Assembly (NCBI RefSeq): GCF_900188455.1
Contig: NZ_FZOL01000001.1
Coordinates: forward strand, 468,374-532,373
From: Pseudomonas japonica
GTDB taxonomy: Bacteria; Pseudomonadota; Gammaproteobacteria; Pseudomonadales; Pseudomonadaceae
Length of the DNA stretch: 64,000 nucleotides
Reading direction: 5' to 3'
A program made the translations under genes and the position numbers. Each line of letters starts with the position of its first letter. Position 1 is the stretch's first letter. The notes beneath the pieces are model-generated. The model did not search any database, had not been told where the DNA came from, and saw only the letters and a list, made by a program, of their open reading frames with translations. Shown one piece after another: positions 8,415-16,220 of the stretch.

Positions 8415-9679
8415 ACGACTACACACGGGTGCCCGCCGGCACCGATGACAACTGGATGAACATCCGCCGCCAGCGCACCAGCGAGGCGCTGGGCAGCGCG
8501 CTGGCCGAGGGCCTCACCGGCTTCGAGGTGATCGCCCGCAACGGCAAGCAGCTGACCCTGGTGGACGGCAGCACCTGCACCGAGTTCGTTTCCTGTTCCT
8601 ACCTCGGCCTGGAAAGCCATCCGGCGCTGATCCTTGCCGCCCAGGTGGCGCTGGAGCGCATCGGCGTGCACCTGTCGTCCAGCCGCGGGGCGATGAGCCC
8701 GGTGTACCTGCGCCAACTGGAGCAACTGCTCGGCGATATCTACGCCGGTTGCAGCGTCACCGTGTTCAGTTCCACCAGCAATGCCCATCTCGGCGTGCTG
8801 CCATTGCTCGGCAGCGGCGGCATGGACGGCTATGTCACCCGCGAGGGTGGGGTGATGTGGCTGGTGGACCGTACCGCCCATGCCTCGATGCAGGTACTGC
8901 GTGGCGTACTGGCGCAGTTCGGCCCGGTGCAGCGGGTCGACAGCGCTGACGGCGATGCGCTGGACGAGGCCCTTGCCCATTGCGACCGCGAGCGCCGGAC
9001 CCCGGTGCTGCTGATCGATGGCGTCGGCTCGATGTCCGGCCTGCTGCCGGTGGCGGCCCTCGCCGAGCGCCTGCGCGGGCACGGCGGCTACCTGTACGTC
9101 GACGATGCCCACGGCATCTCCATCACCGGTCGCCATGGCGCCGGCTATGCCTTCGAGAACCTCGGGCATGAGCTGCCGGCCAATACCCTGATCGCCGGCT
9201 CGCTGAGCAAAGCCTTCGGTGGCGCCGGCGGCTTCATCGTGCTCAAGCCCGGGGCCAATGCCGGGCAACTGCGCGCCCTGGCCAATCCCCTGGTATTCGG
9301 TCACAGCATCCCGGTGCCGCTGATGGCGGCCAACGTCGCCGCCGCGCAGATCCACCTGTCCTCGGAGATCCAGCCGCTGCAGCAGGCGTTGTGGGGCAAT
9401 CTGCGGCGTCTCGACGAGCGGGTCGGGCAGCCCCTGCTGAACAGTGGCCTGCGCGCGCCGATCCGCGGCGCGCTGTTCGACAACGAACGCCAGGGCAGCA
9501 TCGCCGCCAGTGCCCTGCGCGCCTCGGGGCTGGTGGTGTTCCCGGTGTTCTACCCGATCGTCGAGAGCGGCCGCGCCTTGCTGCGCTGCGCGGTTTCGGC
9601 GACGCACAGTCCGGAGCAGATCGACTGCCTGGCACGCAAGCTCAACCTGCAACTGAGCCGGGCGCCCGGCCAACGTTGA
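8411..9679 (+). CDS. alpha-oxoamine synthase (8-amino-7-oxononanoate synthase-like)
   Basis: 422 residues of the fold-I PLP family that joins an amino acid to an acyl thioester with loss of CO2. The PLP lysine is K267 in AGSLSKAFGGAGG. The cofactor aspartate and histidine are D231 and H234 in YVDDAHGISITGRHGAG (most relatives have DEAH). The ring-stacking His is H157 (DRTAHAS). There are no other biotin genes around, and it sits between the methyltransferase and papB-like genes. It should therefore make an alpha-aminoketone from a pathway amino acid, like CqsA-type enzymes, rather than biotin. There is no acyl carrier protein gene nearby, so acyl-CoA is the likelier donor. Confidence 0.85.
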   Translation: MNDYTRVPAGTDDNWMNIRRQRTSEALGSALAEGLTGFEVIARNGKQLTLVDGSTCTEFVSCSYLGLESHPALILAAQVALERIGVHLSSSRGAMSPVYLRQLEQLLGDIYAGCSVTVFSSTSNAHLGVLPLLGSGGMDGYVTREGGVMWLVDRTAHASMQVLRGVLAQFGPVQRVDSADGDALDEALAHCDRERRTPVLLIDGVGSMSGLLPVAALAERLRGHGGYLYVDDAHGISITGRHGAGYAFENLGHELPANTLIAGSLSKAFGGAGGFIVLKPGANAGQLRALANPLVFGHSIPVPLMAANVAAAQIHLSSEIQPLQQALWGNLRRLDERVGQPLLNSGLRAPIRGALFDNERQGSIAASALRASGLVVFPVFYPIVESGRALLRCAVSATHSPEQIDCLARKLNLQLSRAPGQR

Positions 9680-9695
9680 ACGCGGAGGCAGCGAT

Positions 9696-10028
9696 ATGTC
9701 AGGCATTCCTTTCGATCCGGCGTCCGCGGGCTTCCAGGACCTGCGGCCCTGTCGCGAGCAACTGGACCGGATCAACCTGCTGCTGGTCGATCTGCTCGCC
9801 GAGCGCATGACCATCTGTCGGGTCATCGCACTCATCAAGGCGCGTCGCGGCATGCCGGTCATCCAGCCGCAGCGTGTCTTGTCGACCCTGGAGCGGGTGC
9901 GCGAACTGTCGCGAACACGGCAGTTGCGCGCGGAATACCTCGAAGACCTGTTCCAGTTGATCATCGAGGAGACCTGCGACGAGGAACTGCGGGTCATGGC
10001 CGATCTGCAGCGCTCGGGCGAGGGCTGA
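9696..10028 (+). CDS. papB: 4-amino-4-deoxychorismate mutase (PapB-like, AroQ fold)
   Basis: A 110-residue all-helical AroQ-type mutase; ATG preceded by GGAGG. Aligned by eye to the E. coli chorismate mutase domain, R20, R37, K48 and R60 match catalytic Arg11, Arg28, Lys39 and Arg51. Three ring- or ether-contacting positions differ: Asp48 is Gln57, Glu52 is Val61 and Gln88 is Glu97. Glu52 lies near the C4 hydroxyl of chorismate, so its loss fits a 4-amino substrate. It is followed 3 bases later by an aminodeoxychorismate synthase gene and then a prephenate-dehydrogenase-like gene. This is the papA/papB/papC set that makes 4-aminophenylpyruvate. Confidence 0.82.
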   Translation: MSGIPFDPASAGFQDLRPCREQLDRINLLLVDLLAERMTICRVIALIKARRGMPVIQPQRVLSTLERVRELSRTRQLRAEYLEDLFQLIIEETCDEELRVMADLQRSGEG

Positions 10029-10031
10029 AAC

Positions 10032-12041
10032 ATGCGCGTGCTGATCGTCGACAACTTCGATTCCTTCACCAACAACATCGCCCAGTATCTCTACGAAGTC
10101 TGCGGCGAGCAGCCGGTGGTGGTGCCCAACACCCGGCGTTTCGAACAGCTCGACCTGGCGCGCTTCGATGCCGTGGTGCTGTCGCCGGGACCGGGGCATC
10201 CGGCGCGGGCCGCCGACTTCGGGGTCTGCCGCGAGGTGCTGGAGCGCGCGACCGTGCCCCTGCTCGGGGTCTGCCTGGGCCACCAGGGCATCAACTGCTT
10301 TTTCGGCGGCAGGGTGGAGCGCGCACCGCGGCCGGTACACGGCTATCGCACGCGCATCCGCCATAGCGCCGACGACCTGTTCGCCGGCATCGAGCAGGAT
10401 TTCGAGGTGGTGCGCTATCACTCGCTGGTCTGCACCGAAGTGCCGGACTGCCTGGCGATCACCGCGCGCTCGGCCTGCGGCCTGGTCATGGGCCTGGCCC
10501 ATCGCGAACGGCCGATCTGGGGTGTGCAGTTCCATCCCGAATCCATCGATTCGCAGTTTGGCCAGCAGATCCTGCGCAACTTCGTTCGCCTGGTTGACGA
10601 AGGGCGCGGACAGCCCGGGCAGGAGGCGATCGCCGCAGCCCTGGCTGCCGCTGGCGGGCCAACCCGGCTGCAGGTCGATTACCAGGCGCTGGCGCCGCTG
10701 CCGGCGCCGTTTGACGCCTTCGCCAGCCAGTTTGGCGACGCTGCCGCGGCCTTCTGGCTGGACAGCGAACTGGCCGACCCGGGCCAGGCCCGCTATTCGC
10801 TGATGGGGGCCTGCGATCCGGGTTCGGCGCTGGTTTTCCGCTATGACGTCGAGCGTCGCCAACTGCGCATCGAGGGCCCCGGAGGACACAGCGTGCTGCG
10901 CGGCGATTTTTTCGCGCTGATGAGCGGCATTGTGGCGCGCCTGCGTCCCGCGAGCGGGGTGCCGGCGCCGTTTCCCTTCACCGGTGGCCTGGTGGGCTAC
11001 CTGGGCTACGAGCTCAAGGCGCTGACCGGTGCGGACAACATCCATGTTTCGGACCTGCCCGACGCGCTGTTCTACCTGCCGCAGAACTTCCTGGTGTTCG
11101 ATCACCATCGCGACCAGGCCTGGCTCTGCCACCTGTGGGGTGAGCGCCTGAGCCTGCGCCCGTCGCGCCAGGCCGAGCCGGGCAAGGTCCCCGAGTACTT
11201 TCCGGGGCCGGTGGCCGAGGCCGCCCTGGGACTGGCCGATTGTTCCAGCACCTACCAGGCCAAGGTGGATGCCTGCCTGCAACAGATCGTCGATGGCGAG
11301 TCCTATGAAATCTGTCTGACCAATCGCGCGCGCATGCCCTGTACCGAAGCACCGCTGCGCGTCTACCAGCGCATGCGGGCGATCAGCCCGGTGCCCTATG
11401 GTGCGTTCATCGACACGGGTGACTTCGCCATTCTCAGCGCTTCGCCGGAGACCTTCCTGCGCATCGACCGCGATGCTCGGGTCCAGTCGCGGCCGATCAA
11501 GGGCACCCGCCCGCGTGGCTGCACCCCGGAGATCGACCGGCTGCTGCGCGAAGACCTCGCCGGCTCGGCCAAGGACCGTGCGGAGAACCTGATGATCGTC
11601 GACCTGGTGCGCCACGACCTCAACGGCATCTGCGTGCCGGGAACGGTGCGGGTGCCGAAGGCTTTTGCCATCGAAAGCTATTCCTCGGTGCACCAGTTGG
11701 TCTCCACCGTGGAGGGGCGGCTGCGCGCCGACGTCGATGTCTTCGCGGCGATCCGCGCCTGTTTTCCCGGTGGTTCCATGACCGGCGCGCCGAAGCGCCG
11801 GACCATGCAGATCATCGACCGTCTGGAAGCTTCGGCGCGTGGCGTGTACGCCGGTGCCCTGGGCTGGATCGGCCTCGACGGGCACACCGAACTGAGCATC
11901 GTCATACGCACCGCGGTGCTCCGCGACGGCATCGCCTGCTTCGGCATCGGTGGCGCCATCGTCGCGGCCTCGGACCCCGAGCAGGAAATGCACGAGACGC
12001 TGGTCAAGGCCAGCGTTCCGTTCCACAGCATCAGGAGGTGA
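10032..12041 (+). CDS. papA: fused 4-amino-4-deoxychorismate synthase (PapA; amidotransferase + synthase)
   Basis: 669 residues. Residues 1-195 are a class I glutamine amidotransferase: the nucleophile C81 lies in LLGVCLGHQG, and the His/Glu pair H168/E170 in GVQFHPESI. Residues 215-669 are a chorismate-binding synthase with SRPIKGTRPRG (K490), ENLMIVDLVRHDLNGIC and GGSMTGAPKRRTMQIID. The PIKGT lysine marks aminodeoxychorismate synthases, whereas anthranilate synthases have PIAGT. A PabC-type lyase is absent and a mutase and dehydrogenase flank it, so the product is likely diverted to 4-aminophenylpyruvate rather than to folate. The start overlaps the papB end closely (GAGGG within papB). Confidence 0.88.
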   Translation: MRVLIVDNFDSFTNNIAQYLYEVCGEQPVVVPNTRRFEQLDLARFDAVVLSPGPGHPARAADFGVCREVLERATVPLLGVCLGHQGINCFFGGRVERAPRPVHGYRTRIRHSADDLFAGIEQDFEVVRYHSLVCTEVPDCLAITARSACGLVMGLAHRERPIWGVQFHPESIDSQFGQQILRNFVRLVDEGRGQPGQEAIAAALAAAGGPTRLQVDYQALAPLPAPFDAFASQFGDAAAAFWLDSELADPGQARYSLMGACDPGSALVFRYDVERRQLRIEGPGGHSVLRGDFFALMSGIVARLRPASGVPAPFPFTGGLVGYLGYELKALTGADNIHVSDLPDALFYLPQNFLVFDHHRDQAWLCHLWGERLSLRPSRQAEPGKVPEYFPGPVAEAALGLADCSSTYQAKVDACLQQIVDGESYEICLTNRARMPCTEAPLRVYQRMRAISPVPYGAFIDTGDFAILSASPETFLRIDRDARVQSRPIKGTRPRGCTPEIDRLLREDLAGSAKDRAENLMIVDLVRHDLNGICVPGTVRVPKAFAIESYSSVHQLVSTVEGRLRADVDVFAAIRACFPGGSMTGAPKRRTMQIIDRLEASARGVYAGALGWIGLDGHTELSIVIRTAVLRDGIACFGIGGAIVAASDPEQEMHETLVKASVPFHSIRR

Positions 12042-12044
12042 GAC

Positions 12045-13034
12045 ATGGACAAGTATCTGATCGTCGGCGGCGCCGGCATCGTCGGGCGCTTCATCGCCGG
12101 CCTGCTGGCCGACGCCGGGCATGCACCGATCGTCATCGACCGGGAGCCGGCGGGACGGGCCTTCGACCAGCGGGTCATGGATGCCATGGAGTTGCCCGAA
12201 GAGGCTCCGGAATTGCTCCAGGCCGCCACCGTGCTGATCCTGGCGCTGCCGGAGGAGGTCGCTCTGCAGGTGCTGGAGCGTTATGCGCCGCGCCTGCCTT
12301 CGCTGCGTCTGCTGATCAACACCTGCTCGGTGCAGCAGCCTTTTCAGGCCCGGGCGATACGGCTGTTGCCCCACTTGCCGTCGCTGGGGATCAACCCGAT
12401 GTTTTCGCCGACCCTGGATTGTCGCGGGCGCCCGCTGCTGCTTTGCGAGCGCGAGCCTGGCGCGGCGGGCGATGACTTCGCCGGGCTGCTGCAAGCGTGC
12501 GGGATGCGGGTCAGCCGCTTGCGGCCGGACGAACATGACCGCCTGATGGCGGTATGCCAGACCCTGCCGCACGCCGCGGTGCTGGCGTTCGCCCTGGCCG
12601 TGCAGCGCAGCGAATGCGACCCGGCGCTGCTCGCGGCGCTGGCGCCGCCGCCGATGCAGGCCCTGCTCGGCCTGTGCGCGCGCATCCTCGACAACCCGCC
12701 GCAAACCTACTGGGACATCCAGCGCCACAACCGCCACGGCGCGCGGCAGCGCGAGTACCTGGCGGCGGGCCTGGATCTGCTGCATCAGTTCTGCCGCCAG
12801 GACACGCCGGACGCCTTCGTCGCCGAACTCGACGCGGTGCGCGACTACCTCGGCGCCAGCCACGACCACCACGCACGGATGTGCGCCCGGCTTTTCAGTC
12901 TGTTGAACACCACTCAGGGAGAGACCCACGATGCAGCAAGCGGCAAGCCCTCTGTTCTCGATGCTCAGAGACCGCAGCAAGGGGGCGGCGTTGCTGGTGA
13001 TCATGCTGCCGGTGCTGCTGGTCACCATCGATAA
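12045..13034 (+). CDS. papC: 4-amino-4-deoxyprephenate dehydrogenase (PapC-like, TyrA fold)
   Basis: 329 residues. The NAD(P)-binding motif is YLIVGGAGIVGRFIAGLL. The region equal to the prephenate dehydrogenase HPMFGP motif reads GINPMFSPT, with Asn117 in place of the catalytic His that contacts the ring C4 hydroxyl. This fits oxidative decarboxylation of the 4-amino analogue. The TyrA-like part ends near residue 290 (ARLFSLLN). The remaining 37 or so residues are low-complexity and encoded inside the next gene, giving a 104-base overlap in another frame. The last part may be a run-on tail rather than a functional segment. It is four bases after papA. Confidence 0.82.
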   Translation: MDKYLIVGGAGIVGRFIAGLLADAGHAPIVIDREPAGRAFDQRVMDAMELPEEAPELLQAATVLILALPEEVALQVLERYAPRLPSLRLLINTCSVQQPFQARAIRLLPHLPSLGINPMFSPTLDCRGRPLLLCEREPGAAGDDFAGLLQACGMRVSRLRPDEHDRLMAVCQTLPHAAVLAFALAVQRSECDPALLAALAPPPMQALLGLCARILDNPPQTYWDIQRHNRHGARQREYLAAGLDLLHQFCRQDTPDAFVAELDAVRDYLGASHDHHARMCARLFSLLNTTQGETHDAASGKPSVLDAQRPQQGGGVAGDHAAGAAGHHR

Positions 13035-14421
13035 CACCATCCTCAATTTCGCCCTGCCACGCATCGCCGTGGCGCTCAACCCTTCCGCCGCGGCCCAACT
13101 CTGGATGATCGATGCCTACTCGCTGGTGCTGGCCGCACTGCTGGTGACCATGGGCAGCAGCGGTGATCGCTTCGGCCACCGCCGCCTGCTGTTCATCGGC
13201 TGCGGCGGCTTCGCCGTGGTGTCGCTGTTGCTGGCCCTGTCCTGGCAGGACTGGCAGTTGATCGCCGGGCGGGCCTTGCTCGGGGTGTTCGGGGCGATGA
13301 TCCTGCCCGCGACCCTGGCCCTGATCCGCAGTGCTTTCGACGACCGCGAGGAGCGCCGTCTCGCCGTGGCGGTGTGGGCCACCTGCCTGACCCTTGGCTC
13401 GGCCCTGGGGCCGTTGCTCGGCGGGGTGCTGCTGCAGTTCTTCGACTGGCCGGCGGTGTTTCTGGTGGCCCTGCCGTTTCTCCTGCCGGTTCTGCTGCTG
13501 GCGCCTTCGATCAACGACACCGAGCGACAGGCGGGCGGGTCGGTGGATGTGCCGAGCATCCTGCTCAGCCTGGCGGCCATGACCTGCGTGATGCTGGCGC
13601 TCAAGCAGGCCGCCACCCGTGGTTTCGACGCCCAGGCGTTGCTGTGCCTGCTGGCGGGGGTGGCCTGGGGGCTGTCGTTCGTGCGCCGGCAGTTGCAACT
13701 GGAGCAGCCGCTGCTCGACCTGCGCCTGTTTCGGCACCGCGCGTTCAGCGTGTCGATCCTGGTCAATCTGGTGAGTCTGGGGTTGCTGGTTGGCTTCATC
13801 TTCTTCGCCACGCAACTGCTGCAACTGGTGTTCGGCCTGTCGCCGCTGGCGGCGTGCCTGATTCTGGTGCCGGGCCAGGTGCTGGCGCTCCTGGCCGGGA
13901 TGGCGGTGGTCACGGTCGCCCGTCGGGTTGCGCCCAACCGCCTGATCAGCGCCTGCCTGCTGCTGGCGGCGGGGGCCTTCGCCGTGATGGCGCTGGTCGA
14001 GGCCAGCGTGCCGAGCCTGGGCATCGCCTTCCTGCTGCTGAACGTCAGCGTGGCGGCGATCACCAGCGTGTCCAATGACCTGGTGCTGTGCAGCGTGCCG
14101 GCGGAGCGGGCGGGGAGTGCCTCGTCGGTCAGCGAGACGGCGTACGAGATGGGAGTGGTGCTGGGCACCACCCTGATCGGTGGGGCGGTGGCGGCCCTCT
14201 ATCGTCTGTCGCTGGTGTTGCCGGAGGGCGTGTCCGAGGAGGTGGTGCGGGCCGCCGAGACGCTGGGTGGGGCGCATGCGTTGCAAGAGGGCGGCGGCGT
14301 GCTGTCGGCGGTGAACGCCGCGTTTCGTGACGGCGTGAGCTCCACCAGCGGGGTGGTGGCGTTGGGGGTGGTGCTGTTTGCGCTGTTTACCTTGCGAGGG
14401 TTGCGTGGAACACGCATGTGA
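12931..14421 (+). CDS. DHA2-type MFS drug exporter, pap-type cluster
   Basis: 496 residues, with about 14 hydrophobic helices as in QacA/SmvA/EmrB relatives. Motif A-like GSSGDRFGHRRLLFIG follows helix 2; an acidic residue in helix 1 (VTIDNTILNFALP) is typical of exporters of cationic compounds. GGGAGAG 7 bases before the ATG supports this start despite the 104-base overlap with papC. As the last gene of the operon it probably exports the finished metabolite and gives self-protection. Confidence 0.87.
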   Translation: MQQAASPLFSMLRDRSKGAALLVIMLPVLLVTIDNTILNFALPRIAVALNPSAAAQLWMIDAYSLVLAALLVTMGSSGDRFGHRRLLFIGCGGFAVVSLLLALSWQDWQLIAGRALLGVFGAMILPATLALIRSAFDDREERRLAVAVWATCLTLGSALGPLLGGVLLQFFDWPAVFLVALPFLLPVLLLAPSINDTERQAGGSVDVPSILLSLAAMTCVMLALKQAATRGFDAQALLCLLAGVAWGLSFVRRQLQLEQPLLDLRLFRHRAFSVSILVNLVSLGLLVGFIFFATQLLQLVFGLSPLAACLILVPGQVLALLAGMAVVTVARRVAPNRLISACLLLAAGAFAVMALVEASVPSLGIAFLLLNVSVAAITSVSNDLVLCSVPAERAGSASSVSETAYEMGVVLGTTLIGGAVAALYRLSLVLPEGVSEEVVRAAETLGGAHALQEGGGVLSAVNAAFRDGVSSTSGVVALGVVLFALFTLRGLRGTRM

Positions 14422-14568
14422 CATTGGAACCCTGCCTCGCAAGGGCTGATCCTGTTGTAACCCGCGGGCGCTGGAAAAGTCCGATTCGCGTCGCCCGGAC
14501 AATGACTATGGTTAGTGCAGGCAGCCGTAATGCCGGGATCGATTGTCATTGTCCAGGGAGCCTTCACC

Positions 14569-16176
14569 ATGACGCGGTTGCCCAGAGTCCTGCTGTGGTT
14601 GTGCCTGCTCGTGCCGACGCTGGGGCTGGCCGGCGAAACCCTGGAAACCGCCGACAGCGGCACGACGGCCGACCTGCGTGTCGCCAATCGCACCCTGTTC
14701 ACCTTCCGCGCCACCCTGCTCGGCGAGACGCCGGCGGTGCGCGTGCAACGCGCTGCCGCGGTCATCGATGAAGCCCTGCATGGCGACGATGAGCCGCGCG
14801 TCAGCGTCGATCCGATCTTGAACAGCCAATTGGTACTGCTGGGTGGGCGACGTGCGTTCATCGTCTCGGAGCGCGACCTGGGGCCGACCGACAGCGACAC
14901 CCGCACCCTCGCGGAGCAGGCCGCGGGCAAGTTGCGCCAGGTCCTGGCGGAAACCCGCGAGGCGCGCAGCCTGCGTTTCCTGGCCAAGGCCCTGGCTTGG
15001 TCGGCGTTGGCGACGTTGCTCTATCTGGGGCTGATGAAGGCGTTGGGCCATGGCCGCAACAGATTGTCCGCACTGCTGCCCCGGTTGATGCATGACCGCA
15101 CCCGGCAGATCAAGGTGGGGCAGATGCCACTGTTCGACCTGCATCATGTCTATGTGCTGATGGACGGCCTGCTGCGGCTGTTCTACTGGCTGCTGCTGTG
15201 CCTGCTCAGCTACCAGTGGCTGAGCTACGTGCTGTCGCGCTTTCCCTACACCCGGCCGTGGGGCGAAAGCCTCGACCTCTACCTGCTGGAGCTGCTGCGC
15301 TATCTGTTGAATGGCGTGCTTGAGGCGATTCCCGGCATCGTCGTCGCACTGGTGATCTTCTTCATTGCCCGTGCGTCCAGCAGCTTCTGCCGTCATCTGC
15401 TGGTGCGCCTGGCACGCCCCGGCACCCTTGGCTGGCTCACCACGGAAACCCTGCAACCGACCACGCGCCTGACTTCCCTGGCGATCTGGCTGTTCGCGCT
15501 GGTCATGGCCTATCCCTACCTGCCGGGCTCCGGCACCGATGCCTTCAAGGGCCTGTCGGTGCTGCTGGGGCTGATGATTTCCCTCGGTGCGTCCAGCGTC
15601 GTGGGGCAGGCCGCGGCGGGGCTGATCCTGACCTACTCGCGCACGCTGCGCAGCGGCGAGTACGTACGGATAGGCGACCATGAAGGTACGGTGACCGAGG
15701 TCGGGGTCTTCAACACCACCATCCGCACCGGTTTGGGCGAGGTGCTGACATTGCCCAACTCGCTGATCACCGGCTCGGTGACGCGCAACTATTCGCGGGT
15801 GGTCCAGGGGGTCGGCTACATCGTCGATACCACGGTGACCATCGGCTACGACACGCCGTGGCGGCAGGTCGAGGCGATGCTGCTGGAGGCCGCGCGGCGC
15901 ACCGATGGCGTGCGCGACGATCCACCGCCACAGGTGTTCCAGACCGGTCTGTCGGACTTCTACCCGCAATACCGCCTGGTGGCCCAGGCGATACCCAGCG
16001 AGCCGCGACCGCGGGCGGAGTTGCTGAGCCTGCTGCACGCCAATATCCAGGACGTGTTCAACGAGTACGGCGTGCAGATCATGTCGCCGCATTACTACGA
16101 CGATCCCGAAAAGGCCAAGTGGGTGCCACGCGAGCAGTGGTTTACCGCACCGGCGCGGGATCCGGACAAGACCTAG
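14569..16176 (+). CDS. MscS-family mechanosensitive channel
   Basis: 535 residues from the ATG at 14569 (GGGAG upstream). It has a cleavable signal peptide (MTRLPRVLLWLCLLVPTLGLAG), a periplasmic stretch of about 115 residues, then several membrane helices. The conserved MscS pore and beta domain follow: GASSVVGQAAAGLILTYSR, GEYVRIGDHEGTVTEVGV and LPNSLITGSVTRNYS. It should act in the inner membrane as an osmotic release valve. It is longer than E. coli MscS (286 aa) because of the periplasmic and extra helical part. It stands alone, 147 bases after the cluster exporter. Confidence 0.9.
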   Translation: MTRLPRVLLWLCLLVPTLGLAGETLETADSGTTADLRVANRTLFTFRATLLGETPAVRVQRAAAVIDEALHGDDEPRVSVDPILNSQLVLLGGRRAFIVSERDLGPTDSDTRTLAEQAAGKLRQVLAETREARSLRFLAKALAWSALATLLYLGLMKALGHGRNRLSALLPRLMHDRTRQIKVGQMPLFDLHHVYVLMDGLLRLFYWLLLCLLSYQWLSYVLSRFPYTRPWGESLDLYLLELLRYLLNGVLEAIPGIVVALVIFFIARASSSFCRHLLVRLARPGTLGWLTTETLQPTTRLTSLAIWLFALVMAYPYLPGSGTDAFKGLSVLLGLMISLGASSVVGQAAAGLILTYSRTLRSGEYVRIGDHEGTVTEVGVFNTTIRTGLGEVLTLPNSLITGSVTRNYSRVVQGVGYIVDTTVTIGYDTPWRQVEAMLLEAARRTDGVRDDPPPQVFQTGLSDFYPQYRLVAQAIPSEPRPRAELLSLLHANIQDVFNEYGVQIMSPHYYDDPEKAKWVPREQWFTAPARDPDKT

Positions 16177-16220
16177 ATGTCCGCGTCGGTTTTAGGCCGC
16201 AGCAGGCGTTGCCCCGTGGT

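Noticed and set aside
8411..9679. bioF (biotin synthesis)
   Set aside because: No other biotin gene is near, and it lies within the pap-type operon.
9696..12041. Reading papA/papB as tryptophan or folate genes
   Set aside because: PIKGT excludes anthranilate synthase, and the adjoining mutase and TyrA-like genes with altered C4-contact residues argue against a folate role.
9699..13079. Very long leftward open frame (over 1,100 codons) opposite the pap-type cluster
   Set aside because: It is the antisense shadow of high-GC genes: Arg/His/Gln-rich, no domain, no ribosome site, and it crosses four real genes.
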